From Proteobacteria bacterium 005FR1 (GTDB lineage Bacteria; Pseudomonadota; Gammaproteobacteria; Pseudomonadales; Cellvibrionaceae), in assembly GCA_026192395.1 (NCBI GenBank), contig WACF01000002.1, positions 62,001-126,000 on the forward strand: DNA of 64,000 nucleotides, read 5' to 3'. The notes beneath the pieces are model-generated. The model did not search any database and was not told where the DNA came from. It saw only the letters and a list, made by a program, of their open reading frames with translations. Below, one piece after another: positions 20,092 through 28,943 of the stretch (position 1 is the first letter of the stretch; each line of letters opens with the position of its first letter). Made by a program: the position numbers and the translations under genes.

Positions 20092-20676
20092 ATGGCTTTC
20101 GAACTACCTCCTCTCCCGTATCCGAAGAATGCTCTGGAACCGCACATGTCTGCGGAGACTCTTGAGTACCACTATGGCAAGCACCATCAGACCTATGTGG
20201 ACAAGCTGAACGGCCTGGTGAAAGGCACCGAGAACGAAGGCAAGGATCTGGTGGACATCATCAAAAGCTCCTCCGGCGGTCTCTTTAACAACGCTGCTCA
20301 GGTTTGGAACCACACCTTCTTCTGGAACTGCATGAGCCCGAATGGCGGTGGCGAGCCCACCGGCGCGATCGCCGATGCGATCAACAGCGCTTTCGGTTCA
20401 TTCGACAAGTTCAAAGAAGAGTTCAACGCGCAGGGCGCAGCCAACTTCGGCTCAGGCTGGACCTGGCTGGTCAAGAACGCCGACGGCAGCGTGGCCATCG
20501 TGAACACTTCCAACGCCCAGACGCCGCTCACCGACAGCAATGTAACGCCGCTGCTGACTGCCGACGTGTGGGAGCACGCCTACTACATCGATTACCGCAA
20601 TGCGCGTCCCAAGTACCTGGAAGCCTTCTGGAACCTGGTCAACTGGGAGTTCGTGAACAAGAATTTCGGCGGCTAA
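20092..20676 (+). CDS. sodB: Iron superoxide dismutase SodB
   Basis: The 194-residue enzyme disproportionates superoxide in the cytoplasm. Ligand motifs are [14 protein letters not shown] (first His), WNHTFFW (second His) and [11 protein letters not shown] (Asp and third His). [18 protein letters not shown] and the NFGSGW block favour the iron form over the manganese form. Length is normal. It stands alone, and no clear Fur box was seen upstream. Confidence 0.97.
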   Translation: MAFELPPLPYPKNALEPHMSAETLEYHYGKHHQTYVDKLNGLVKGTENEGKDLVDIIKSSSGGLFNNAAQVWNHTFFWNCMSPNGGGEPTGAIADAINSAFGSFDKFKEEFNAQGAANFGSGWTWLVKNADGSVAIVNTSNAQTPLTDSNVTPLLTADVWEHAYYIDYRNARPKYLEAFWNLVNWEFVNKNFGG

Positions 20677-20954
20677 TTGGTCGTTCTGCCAAAGGGCGGC
20701 CCGGCCAGCGGGCGCCCTTGCTTTCCTCCTCTTGTCATCTGATTCCTTCCGTTCAGGAACTTTCGCCGCCTTCTGCGGTTATTAGGCCAAGCCCTTCCGG
20801 CATTCATTGCCGCCTCGCTGCTTCATTCACTTCTACGAGTTCATCGCATTGACGAGCGCCGAGCTGGCAATTCGCCTTGAAGGTGCGCAGTCATGATATA
20901 CACTGTCCGGCGAGCCACTGTGGCGGCAACGCAACACCCGAGGAATAAACGATT

Positions 20955-21722
20955 ATGGTCCAAGACCGCAGAGAGCCCACCATCAGCATCAAGCCCGAGC
21001 GGGACGAAATAGCCAGTCACCAGAACCGCATGAACGAACGGCCCAAGGCCGGTCCCGCAGCAGGTGGTCCCGGTCCCGCGGCTCGTCCGGCCAAGGCCCG
21101 CACTTCCGCCACCGCCGTGTTTGCATTTCTGCTTGCGATTGCGGGTATCGGCACCGGTGCCTTCGCAGTCTGGCAGCTGCAGCAGGCCCAGCAGTCTCTG
21201 GCAGCGGCGGACGGCCGTATCGCGGAACTGGAAGCCCGCTTAAATCTGACTAATACCGAATCTGATCAGTCGGTCACCAAGATCCATGAAAAGCTGGATT
21301 GGGCGGACTCCGAAATTCGCAAGCTCTGGGGTGTCGCCTACGACACTAACCGCAAGGCAATCGCGGCGAACACGAGCGATATCGCGAGCGTGGGCAAAGT
21401 CGCTAACACGGCTGCGGCAGACGCGAAGAAGGCCAACTCTCAGCTCAGCTCACAGCAGAACACTCTGGCCACGCTGCAGACTCAGAGCGGCGAACAGCAG
21501 CTGCTGGTGACCCGCGCCAACGAGCAGATCGACACACTGCAGCAACAACTCCGTCAGATGACCGACAAGGCCAACCGCCTGGAGAGTCAGCTGGCCAAGC
21601 TGGATTCCCTCAACAGCCGCGTGGCCACCAACGAAGAGGCGATCAAGGCGATCGACGCCTTCCGTCGTTCAGCCAACAGCGACATTCAGCAGCTGAAGGA
21701 CCGAGTAGCGACGGGCGGGTAG
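20955..21722 (+). CDS. Single-pass membrane protein with long periplasmic coiled coil
   Basis: I do not recognise a named family. The 255-residue product has a charged, Pro/Gly/Ala-rich cytoplasmic head (1-50), one transmembrane helix (about 51-73, SATAVFAFLLAIAGIGTGAFAV) and then coiled-coil sequence almost to the end (LQQAQQSLAAADGRIAELEARL; RANEQIDTLQQQLRQMTDKAN; KLDSLNSRVATNEEAIKAI). The layout resembles envelope spacer or scaffold proteins. It is followed by a terminator and stands alone; a possible promoter (TTGAAG at 20877, TACACT at 20899) precedes it. Confidence 0.75.
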   Translation: MVQDRREPTISIKPERDEIASHQNRMNERPKAGPAAGGPGPAARPAKARTSATAVFAFLLAIAGIGTGAFAVWQLQQAQQSLAAADGRIAELEARLNLTNTESDQSVTKIHEKLDWADSEIRKLWGVAYDTNRKAIAANTSDIASVGKVANTAAADAKKANSQLSSQQNTLATLQTQSGEQQLLVTRANEQIDTLQQQLRQMTDKANRLESQLAKLDSLNSRVATNEEAIKAIDAFRRSANSDIQQLKDRVATGG

Positions 21723-21725
21723 ATG

Positions 21726-21750
21726 CCAGTCACCAGTCTCCAGTCTCCAG
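21726..21750 (-). repeat. 7-bp repeat CCAGTCW, 3.6 copies
   Basis: CCAGTCA CCAGTCT CCAGTCT CCAG directly follows the stop codon of the coiled-coil gene. It is the reverse complement of the unit in the 21871 array, so the two arrays face each other across a terminator. Confidence 0.9.
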
Positions 21751-21752
21751 AT

Positions 21753-21778
21753 AAGGGCGGCATTGGCCGCCCTTTTTT
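21753..21778 (+). terminator. Rho-independent terminator after the coiled-coil gene
   Basis: AGGGCGGC (21754-21761), loop ATTG, GCCGCCCT (21766-21773) and a T run to 21778. Confidence 0.92.
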
Positions 21779-21870
21779 GTGGGCGGCGGAACGGGCCGTG
21801 GACCTTGCTCGTGCAAAGCTGATTCCGTGACAATCCGTATTGACGCGGTGACCGTATCGATGATCCAGTC

Positions 21871-21947
21871 ACTGGAGACTGGAGACTGGAGACTGGAGAC
21901 TGGAGACTGGAGACTGGAGACTGGAGACTGGAGACTGGAGACTGGAG
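21871..21947 (+). repeat. 7-bp tandem repeat ACTGGAG, 11 perfect copies
   Basis: Seventy-seven bases of uninterrupted ACTGGAG end 55 bases before the fumarase ATG. The period of seven is not a multiple of three, there are no spacers, and the array is not a CRISPR. It is related to the GACTGGC arrays at 2002 and 25209. Confidence 0.97.
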
Positions 21948-22002
21948 TTAACTGGTGTAAAATGCCGCCCCTGTTTGTCGAGCCATTATCCGGGAATTGC
22001 CC

Positions 22003-23508
22003 ATGACCACGATTCGCCAGGAAGACTTCATCTCCAGCGTCGCCGACGCCCTGCAGTACATCTCCTACTACCACCCGAAGGATTTCATCCAGGCCATGAA
22101 AGAGGCCTACGACAAGGAAGCCAATCCGGCGGCGCGAGACGCGATTGCCCAGATTCTGATCAACTCCCGGCTCTGCGCCATGGATCATCGTCCTATTTGT
22201 CAGGACACGGGCATTGTGACTGTCTTCGTGACCGTGGGCATGGATGTGCAGTGGGACGCGGAAATGAGCCTCACTGACATGGTCAATGAAGGCGTCCGCC
22301 GGGCTTATCAGCACCCGGACAACGTGCTGCGCGCGTCCATTCTTCAGGATCCGGACGGTGCCCGCAAAAATACCGGCGACAACACCCCGGCGGTGATTCA
22401 CTACGATATCGTTCCCGGCGACACGGTGGACGTCCACGTGGCGGCCAAAGGCGGCGGCAGCGAAGCGAAGAGCAAGTTCGCCATGCTCAACCCCTCCGAC
22501 TCCATCGTCGACTGGGTATTGAAAGTGGTTCCGGAAATGGGCGCCGGCTGGTGCCCACCCGGCATGTTGGGCCTGGGCATCGGCGGCACCGCAGAGAAAG
22601 CCATGCAACTGGCGAAAGAAAGCTTGCTCGAGCCGGTGGACATTCACGAACTGCAAGCCCGCGGCGCCAGCAATCGCGCCGAAGAGCTGCGTCTTGAACT
22701 GTTCGACAAGGTAAACAGCCTCGGCATCGGCGCCCAAGGGTTGGGTGGCCTCACCACGGTGCTCGACGTGAAAGTAAAAGATTATCCCACCCATGCGGCG
22801 AATAAGCCGGTGGCCTTGATTCCCAACTGCGCCGCCACCCGCCATGCGCACTTTACTCTGGATGGTTCCGGCCCCGCGCTGCAGACGCCGCCGAGCCTCG
22901 AAGACTGGCCGGAAGTTTCCTGGGAAGTTGGCGACAACGTACGTCGCGTGAACATGGACACTGTCACCAAGGACGACATCGCCCAGTGGCAGCCCGGCGA
23001 CACTCTGTTGCTGTCTGGCAAGATGCTCACCGGCCGCGATGCCGCCCACAAGAAAATGGTAGACCTGATCGACAAGGGCGAGTCTCTGCCCGTGGATCTG
23101 ACCGGTCGCTTCATTTATTACGTGGGCCCGGTTGATCCGGTGCGCGACGAAGTGGTAGGCCCGGCCGGTCCGACCACCGCAACGCGCATGGACAAGTTCA
23201 CCCGCACAATGCTGGAAAAAACCGGCCTGATGGGTATGATCGGCAAGGCCGAACGCGGCCCCGCAGCCATCGAAGCCATTCGGGACAATAAGTCCGTCTA
23301 CCTGATGGCAGTCGGCGGTGCGGCCTACCTGGTTTCCCAGGCCATCAAGTCCGCCGAAGTGGTCGGCTTCCCGGAGCTCGGCATGGAAGCGATCTACGAA
23401 TTCGAAGTGAAGGATATGCCGGTGACTGTGGCAGTCGACGTGAACGGAGAATCCGTCCACAAGATCGGCCCGCAGATCTGGGCGGAAAAGATCAAGTCCA
23501 TGCTGTGA
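22003..23508 (+). CDS. Fumarate hydratase, class I (iron-sulfur)
   Basis: The 501-residue class I fumarase interconverts fumarate and malate in the TCA cycle with a [4Fe-4S] cluster. The alpha part (SRLCAMDHRPICQDTGIVTVFVTVG, GWCPPGMLGLGIGGTAEKAM, NCAATRHAHFTLDGSG) and beta part (SGKMLTGRDAAHKKM, GPTTATRMDKFT) are fused, as in FumA/FumB. ATG 22003 is preferred to TTG 21997. Oddly, the stop codon lies inside a GTGAGAC tandem repeat. Confidence 0.95.
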   Translation: MTTIRQEDFISSVADALQYISYYHPKDFIQAMKEAYDKEANPAARDAIAQILINSRLCAMDHRPICQDTGIVTVFVTVGMDVQWDAEMSLTDMVNEGVRRAYQHPDNVLRASILQDPDGARKNTGDNTPAVIHYDIVPGDTVDVHVAAKGGGSEAKSKFAMLNPSDSIVDWVLKVVPEMGAGWCPPGMLGLGIGGTAEKAMQLAKESLLEPVDIHELQARGASNRAEELRLELFDKVNSLGIGAQGLGGLTTVLDVKVKDYPTHAANKPVALIPNCAATRHAHFTLDGSGPALQTPPSLEDWPEVSWEVGDNVRRVNMDTVTKDDIAQWQPGDTLLLSGKMLTGRDAAHKKMVDLIDKGESLPVDLTGRFIYYVGPVDPVRDEVVGPAGPTTATRMDKFTRTMLEKTGLMGMIGKAERGPAAIEAIRDNKSVYLMAVGGAAYLVSQAIKSAEVVGFPELGMEAIYEFEVKDMPVTVAVDVNGESVHKIGPQIWAEKIKSML

Positions 23509-23532
23509 GACGTGAGACGTGAGACGTGAGAC
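23505..23532 (+). repeat. 7-bp tandem repeat GTGAGAC, 4 copies, overlapping the fumarase stop
   Basis: Four perfect GTGAGAC units begin within the last codons of the fumarase gene; the first supplies its TGA (23506-23508). Inverted, diverged units (CATCTCACGTCTAACATCTC, from 23645) lie before sbcB, so the repeats bracket a REP-like dyad at 23562. Confidence 0.93.
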
Positions 23533-23561
23533 GGGGGACGTGGTACCCCGCCTCCCCACCT

Positions 23562-23589
23562 CGTCATTCCGGCAAAGGCCGGAATCCAG
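23562..23589. repeat. REP-like dyad (CGTCATTCCGG...CCGGAATCCAG)
   Basis: An imperfect palindrome, ATTCCGG/CCGGAAT, inside a longer conserved sequence shared with 31147, 31207 and 41497. It lies in the fumarase-sbcB gap. Confidence 0.85.
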
Positions 23590-23686
23590 ATCGAAGGCAA
23601 CTTCCGGTCGATCTGTACGGGACCTGATGCCGGCCGGTGTCTTTCATCTCACGTCTAACATCTCACAAGGCCAGCCTTAAAGAACC

Positions 23687-25147
23687 ATGAAAACCCTCTT
23701 CTGGCATGATTACGAAACCTGGGGCGAAAGCCCCTCTCAGGACAAACCCTCCCAGTTTGCCGGCGTGCGCACCGACGAGAATCTGAATATCGTCGGTGAG
23801 CCCATGTCCTTCTACTGTCGTCCTGCCGCTGACTGCTTGCCCAAGCCGGAAGCCTGCCTCGTCACCGGCATCACCCCGCAGCACGCGCTCCAACACGGCC
23901 TGCCCGATTACCAATTCATGGCCCGCATCCATGCGGAGCTGAGCCAGCCCGGCACCTGCGGGGTGGGCTACAACTCCATTCGCTTTGACGATGAAGTCAC
24001 CCGCAACGGACTGTTTCGCAACTTCTTCGATCCCTACGAGCGCGAATGGGCCAACGGCAATTCCCGCTGGGACATCATCGATATGGTGCGGCTCACCTAC
24101 GCCCTGCGTCCCGACGGCATTCAGTGGCCGCGCAACGACGACGGTTCACCCAGCTTTCGCCTGGAAAAACTCAGCGCGGCAAACGGCCTCGTTCACGAAT
24201 CCGCTCACGATGCCTTGTCCGATGTCTATGCCACCATTGATCTCGCCAAACTGATCAAAGCGCGTCAACCGAATCTCTACGATTACGCCTATCGCATGCG
24301 CCTGAAGCGGGAAGTGGGCAGCCTGATCGATTTGCACGGTTACCGGCCTTTTTTGCACATTTCCTCGAAGTACCCGGCAGCCAAAGGTTGTGCTGCTCTG
24401 GTAATGCCGCTGGCCATGCATCCTATCAACAAGAACGGCGTGATCGTTTACGATCTTTCCGCAGCACCGGAATTGCTCAGCGAGCTTTCGGCAGAAGAAA
24501 TCTGCGAGCGCTTGTTCACGCCGCGGGATCAATTGAGAGAGGGTGTCGAACGAGTTCCGCTAAAGGTGATTCACCTCAACAAGTCGCCAATGCTGGTAAC
24601 CACCAAGCTGGTGGACGAGCGCGCGCAGCAACGCTTGCAGTTGGATAAAGCTCTGTGCGACGGCCATTGGAAGAAACTCTGTCAGTTCGTCATCAGGCCC
24701 GAATTGCAGGAAAAGCTGAAGGCGATTTTCAGCCGCAACGACTTTTCGGCGAAAACTGATCCCGAACAATGTCTTTACGATGGCTTCATCAACGATCAAG
24801 ACAAGCGCACCATGGCTGAAGTGCGCAGTGCCGATCCAGCGACTTTGGCTTCAACCACCTTCAGCTTTCATGACCGGCGCCTGCCAGAACTGCTGTTCCG
24901 CTACCGCGCCCGCAACTTCCCGGAAACCCTGTGCGCCGACGAATGCGCCCAATGGGACGAATTCCGTCGTCAACGCTTCAGCGACCCGGACGCGGGCGCG
25001 GGCATTACGGTGAAGGAATTTCGCGAACGGCTGGAGCGCTTGCGAAGTGATCCGGTGACAAGTCCGGCGCAGCAAATAATCCTGGGCCAACTGGCGGACT
25101 ACGAGCGCCAGCTCACGCGGGACTTACTGCAGGCGGAACTCGCCTGA
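23687..25147 (+). CDS. sbcB: Exodeoxyribonuclease I (SbcB)
   Basis: The 486-residue 3'-5' ssDNA exonuclease acts in recombination and mismatch repair. The DEDD exonuclease core shows HDYETWG (D8, E10), the GYNSIRFDDEVTRN block and HDALSDVYATIDLAKLI. The ExoI SH3-like and C-terminal helical domains follow (from about residue 200). Length and motif order match gammaproteobacterial ExoI. Confidence 0.96.
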   Translation: MKTLFWHDYETWGESPSQDKPSQFAGVRTDENLNIVGEPMSFYCRPAADCLPKPEACLVTGITPQHALQHGLPDYQFMARIHAELSQPGTCGVGYNSIRFDDEVTRNGLFRNFFDPYEREWANGNSRWDIIDMVRLTYALRPDGIQWPRNDDGSPSFRLEKLSAANGLVHESAHDALSDVYATIDLAKLIKARQPNLYDYAYRMRLKREVGSLIDLHGYRPFLHISSKYPAAKGCAALVMPLAMHPINKNGVIVYDLSAAPELLSELSAEEICERLFTPRDQLREGVERVPLKVIHLNKSPMLVTTKLVDERAQQRLQLDKALCDGHWKKLCQFVIRPELQEKLKAIFSRNDFSAKTDPEQCLYDGFINDQDKRTMAEVRSADPATLASTTFSFHDRRLPELLFRYRARNFPETLCADECAQWDEFRRQRFSDPDAGAGITVKEFRERLERLRSDPVTSPAQQIILGQLADYERQLTRDLLQAELA

Positions 25148-25208
25148 TCGAAACGGGCCGGGCTCTTGCATCGTTTCCTTGCCGATGACAATCAGTTAGC
25201 ATGCGCGC

Positions 25209-25226
25209 GACTGGCGACTGGCGACT
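25209..25226 (+). repeat. 7-bp tandem repeat GACTGGC, 2.6 copies
   Basis: GACTGGC GACTGGC GACT lies 20 bases before the pyrB start, identical in unit to the array at 2002. It overlaps the upstream in-frame ATG at 25201, which argues that this ATG is not the real start. Confidence 0.9.
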
Positions 25227-25245
25227 AATATCTGAGAGGTGCACT

Positions 25246-26259
25246 GTGAATTTTGTTGGTGGACATATTCTGTCGATAGATCAGTTCGAACGAGGAGATA
25301 TCGAGCGGATATTTCAGGTCGCCGATGCCATGAAGCCCTACGCTTTGCGCCACCGGGTCACGCGGGTGCTGGAAGGCGCCATTCTCGGCAATATGTTCTT
25401 TGAGCCCAGTACCCGTACTCGCGTCAGCTTCGGCAGCGCCTTCAATCTGCTCGGTGGCAATGTTCGGGAAACAACCGGCATTCAGGTGTCGGCGCTGGCG
25501 AAAGGGGAGTCCCTTTACGATACCGCGCGGGTACTCTCCGGCTACAGCGACGTGATCTGTATGCGCCATCCGGAATCAGGTTCGGTGGCCGAGTTTGCCG
25601 CTGCCAGCCGGGTGCCGGTAATCAACGGCGGGGATGGCAGCAACGAGCATCCGAGTCAGGCCTTGCTCGATCTCTACACCATCGAAAAGGAATTGGCCGC
25701 GCAGAACCGCGGAATCGATGGTCTGCGCATCGCCATGATCGGCGATCTGAAGTACGGCCGCACCGTGCACTCGCTTTGCGGGCTTTTGGCCTTGTACAAC
25801 AATATCCACGTGACCCTGGTCTCGCCCGTGGAACTGGCCATGCCGGAGGAGATCGTCGAGCGACTGCGTCAGGCGGGTCACCAGGTGGTGATCTCCCAAG
25901 AGCTTACCAATGCCATCTCCCACGTGGACATCGCCTATTCCACCCGCATTCAGGAAGAGCGCTTCCAAAGCAAGCAGGAGGCGGACAGCTATCGCGGCCG
26001 ATTCCGGCTGAATCAGGCTATCTATACGCAGTTTTGCGAGCCAAATACGGTCATCATGCACCCGCTGCCGCGCGACTCCCGTGCCGATGCCAATGAGCTG
26101 GATAGCGATTTGAATCAGAATCCCAACCTGGCCATTTTTCGGCAAACCGACAACGGCGTGTTGGTGCGAATGGCACTGTTCGCACTGGTGCTGGACGTGG
26201 TGGATCAGGTGGACAAGCATTCTCACCCGGTGACCTGGCATCACAATCGCGGCGTGTAA
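25246..26259 (+). CDS. pyrB: Aspartate carbamoyltransferase catalytic chain
   Basis: The 337-residue enzyme condenses carbamoyl phosphate with aspartate, the committed step of pyrimidine synthesis. The GTG at 25246 is chosen because GAGAGG ends six bases upstream; ATG 25201 would translate a 7-bp repeat. The carbamoyl-phosphate site FFEPSTRTRVSF, GDLKYGRTVHSL and MHPLPRDSRADAN are intact. It is longer than the E. coli catalytic chain and has neither pyrI nor a pyrC-like gene beside it, so subunit composition is unclear. Confidence 0.95.
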   Translation: MNFVGGHILSIDQFERGDIERIFQVADAMKPYALRHRVTRVLEGAILGNMFFEPSTRTRVSFGSAFNLLGGNVRETTGIQVSALAKGESLYDTARVLSGYSDVICMRHPESGSVAEFAAASRVPVINGGDGSNEHPSQALLDLYTIEKELAAQNRGIDGLRIAMIGDLKYGRTVHSLCGLLALYNNIHVTLVSPVELAMPEEIVERLRQAGHQVVISQELTNAISHVDIAYSTRIQEERFQSKQEADSYRGRFRLNQAIYTQFCEPNTVIMHPLPRDSRADANELDSDLNQNPNLAIFRQTDNGVLVRMALFALVLDVVDQVDKHSHPVTWHHNRGV

Positions 26260-26342
26260 TGGGCTCTTTGCAAAGTCCGGCAACACTTCGCGTCGCCAAA
26301 CCGCTCAGCCGAGCAACGCAAAGCGCGCGAGAGACGCGAAGA

Positions 26343-26660
26343 CTAGGCGAGAAAAGCGTCCACTTCCCTGAGCAGGCCCATTTCGCCGGTGTCCATCTCC
26401 CCGACTCTCATGGTGGGAATCCCTGCGGTGCGATCGCTGCCCTGCAGATTCGATTGCACTTTCCCGATTTCCGCCGGCTCGAACGCGGCACTGAAGATGA
26501 TCAGGTCGGGATGGCAGTTATGAGCGATTTCCAGACATTCCGACACCGAGCTGGCGGTGAGGATGTTGAAGTGCCGCGACAGCGCCGAGCTGGCAAGCTG
26601 GCTTGACTCGCTATCCCCATCGACGATCAGCACGGTCTTGTGCGGAGAAATCTGCACCAA
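26343..26660 (-). pseudogene. Degenerate receiver-domain fragment downstream of the disrupted REC-GGDEF gene
   Basis: The frame encodes 105 residues starting MVQISPHKTVLIVDGDSESS, like the start of a CheY-type receiver domain. The phospho-acceptor position is not aspartate: the usual LIILD reads LIIFS. The end is short and lacks a clear conserved lysine strand. It overlaps the REC-GGDEF fragment by 50 bases in another frame. It is probably a remnant left by a deletion, though a small adaptor protein cannot be excluded. Confidence 0.5.
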
Positions 26661-27183
26661 TCATCAGGATCGTGACCGCCTCGTGCGCCCGGGTTGAGAC
26701 CAGCCACTGGCTGCGGGCTTTTTCTTCAAAGGCGCGCCGATTGTAGAGTTCCGTGAGGCTGTCTCGCTGGCTCAGGCGTTGAAGCTTCTCGTTGAGTTCG
26801 CGAAGCTCCTGCTGCATATCGGCAATACGCTCGAATGCGCGCAGTTTGGCCTGCAGAATCATTGGGCTTATCGGCTTGATCATGTAGTCGTCGCCGCCCG
26901 CTTCTATCCCTTTTTTATAGCTGGCTTCATCGCCCATGCCGGTGACGAAGATGATCGGCACCCAGCGCTCACCATAAAACTCGCGAATCAATCGCGTCGT
27001 CTCGAAGCCGTCCAGTCCCGGCATTTCGACATCCATGATCACCAGGTCCACAGCCGCGCTTTCGATCAGCTGCAAGGCTTCTTCCCCGGATTCCGCCACG
27101 ACGGCCCGATGGCCCGCCCGCTCGATAAAGCTGACCATCGTGTAGCGCAGTACGGCGCTGTCTTCGACCAGAAGTATTCTCAT
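26611..27183 (-). pseudogene. Response regulator with truncated GGDEF domain
   Basis: The 190-residue frame has a complete receiver domain (MRILLVEDSAVLRYTM; phospho-acceptor in LVIMDVEMPGLDG; threonine in FVTGMGD; lysine in YMIKPISP), a short coiled coil (QQELRELNEKLQRL) and the opening of a GGDEF domain (LSQRDSLTELYNRRAFEEKA to VTILMIG). The frame then ends in a short unrelated tail (ADFSAQDRADRRWG), so the substrate and GG(D/E)EF motifs are missing. A diguanylate cyclase response regulator appears to have lost its catalytic half by deletion. The receiver domain itself could still be made. Confidence 0.6.
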
Positions 27184-27519
27184 CCTGTCCTTTATACGGC
27201 CTTCGGGCGGTCTTCACCAGCGGGCGCCGGTTGTTGTGGCCAGACGCGCTGTCGCCAGCCGGACTCCCTTCGGCCTTGACCAGCCCCTGACCAGAGCCCC
27301 CCCCTCAGGGCGCGTCAAACAGTGGCATTTTAGCGAGCTTTTCGGTATGTTGGCGCCCCAAAATTGACCGGCCGGTAGCACCGGCTGCGGTTCGGCGGTT
27401 CAGGGAAGGTCCGGCACACCCTGCATTCGGGCGCAGGTCGACTATAATTCCAGATCTAATCTCCCCAGCTCCCCCATCGGGCGGACTGATTGCGTATAAA
27501 GGTTATCCCCAAAGTCCCC
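27184..27519. other. 336-base divergent intergenic region
   Basis: The gap between the response-regulator remnant and the acyltransferase gene holds no credible ORF. It contains a C run (27297-27303) and a -10-like TATAAT at 27443-27448, 72 bases before the acyltransferase ATG, without a convincing -35. No repeat or RNA gene was recognised. Confidence 0.4.
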
Positions 27520-28722
27520 ATGGATAAGTTCGACGATATCCGTCCGTATAACGATGACGAAGTCCGCCCGACTCTGGAGCGGATTCTCAATGACAGCGAC
27601 TTCCGCCGCGCCATTGCCCGTCTGCGCTTCCCTAAGCTTGGCAAATTGCTTCCGGCACCCGTAGGCGCCGCCGTCGGCTGGTACGTCAAGCGCCAGCTTC
27701 GTGACGCCTACACGGTGAAAGACGTGCAGGAAGTGGTGCAGACCTATATGGAACGGATGATGGGGCAGACCATGAACGGCCTGACCTCGTCCGGTTTGAA
27801 CAAGCTTAGCCCCGATCAAGCCTATCTCTTCGTCAGCAATCATCGCGACATCGCGCTGGACCCTGCTTTTGTGGACTGGGTGCTGCACATGAATAAACGG
27901 GAGACGGTGCGCATCGCCATTGGCGACAATCTGCTGACAATGCCATTCGCCTCCGACATGATGCGTCTGAACAAGAGCTTCATCGTCAATCGCTCGGCCA
28001 AAGGCAACAAAGAGAAATTCCGCGCTCTCAAGCACCTGTCGGACTACATCCATCATTCCATCACCGTAGACAAGGCCTCCTGCTGGATTGCTCAGCGTCA
28101 GGGCCGGGCGAAGGACGGCATCGACCGGACTGAAACCGCCCTGATGAAGATGTTCGCGATGAACAAGCCCAAAGAGCAGGGTTTTGCCGATTACATTCGT
28201 GAGCTGAAGATCGTGCCGGTCTCTATCTCCTACGAGTGGGATCCCTGCGATGCCGCCAAAGCCCGGGAACGATATCAGCAGGCGACTTTCGGCAGCTATC
28301 AGAAAGGTGAGCACGAAGACGTTTTTAACATCGCGCAGGGCATCGCCGGCGTGAAGGGCCGCGTCCATATTGCCTTCGGTGATCCGCTGGTGGGTGATTT
28401 CCAGGATGCCGATGAGCTGGCGACCGAGATCGACCGACAGGTGATTGGCAACTACGTACTTGAGCCGAGCAATTGCTTTGCCTATATGGCGCTCTATGGC
28501 GAAGTCCCCAAGGTGAACGTAGGCAGTGAGCAGGTGCCCTTCCGCGAGCGCGACTTCCGCCAGGAGCACCGCCAGTTCATCGAGCGCCTGCGTGCGATCG
28601 AGCCCAAGTACCGGCGCTATGTCCGCGAGATGTATGCGAACCCGGTGGTGAGCAAGCTGCAGTTCGAGGCAGCGGCGCCCGCCGAAGAAATTCCTCTGCG
28701 GGCCGGCAACGGCGGCTTTTAG
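27520..28722 (+). CDS. PlsC-like glycerolipid acyltransferase
   Basis: The 400-residue protein carries a phospholipid/glycerol acyltransferase domain in its middle. The acceptor motif reads SNHRDIALDPAF (the family H-D pair with one extra residue), followed by GDNLLTMPFASDMMRLNKSFIVNR, where RLNKSFIV is motif II, and CWIAQRQGRAKDGIDRT as motif III. VPVSISYEWDPCD corresponds to motif IV. It probably acylates a lysophospholipid at the inner membrane, but the substrate is not known. ATG 27520 is chosen over TTG 27490. It is a single gene. Confidence 0.82.
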   Translation: MDKFDDIRPYNDDEVRPTLERILNDSDFRRAIARLRFPKLGKLLPAPVGAAVGWYVKRQLRDAYTVKDVQEVVQTYMERMMGQTMNGLTSSGLNKLSPDQAYLFVSNHRDIALDPAFVDWVLHMNKRETVRIAIGDNLLTMPFASDMMRLNKSFIVNRSAKGNKEKFRALKHLSDYIHHSITVDKASCWIAQRQGRAKDGIDRTETALMKMFAMNKPKEQGFADYIRELKIVPVSISYEWDPCDAAKARERYQQATFGSYQKGEHEDVFNIAQGIAGVKGRVHIAFGDPLVGDFQDADELATEIDRQVIGNYVLEPSNCFAYMALYGEVPKVNVGSEQVPFRERDFRQEHRQFIERLRAIEPKYRRYVREMYANPVVSKLQFEAAAPAEEIPLRAGNGGF

Positions 28723-28943
28723 CGGGTAAGTGGACCACGCGCAAAGTTCGCTGACGGTTCGCTTCGCCAGAGCGCAGCTCGGCGTTGAAGAAGCTTGAAA
28801 TCGCGTTGCTGTTCCCGCACTTATCGCCTTGATCTGAACGCATTGGCTGTGCTCCTGGTCATCGAACTTCACACACGGCCCACTAGCAAAATGCAGTAAG
28901 CTGTTGCTGTCTCTATCGCCCTTAAGCCGGACGCTTCCACCTC

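Noticed and set aside
21871-21947. Possible CRISPR array
   Set aside because: The unit is 7 bases with no spacers and no cas genes are present; it is a simple tandem repeat.
21730-23559. 609-codon minus-strand ORF antisense to fumarase
   Set aside because: Its ends translate the 7-bp repeats (runs of SLQSPVS) and its body mirrors a clear class I fumarase; codon pattern marks it as a shadow.
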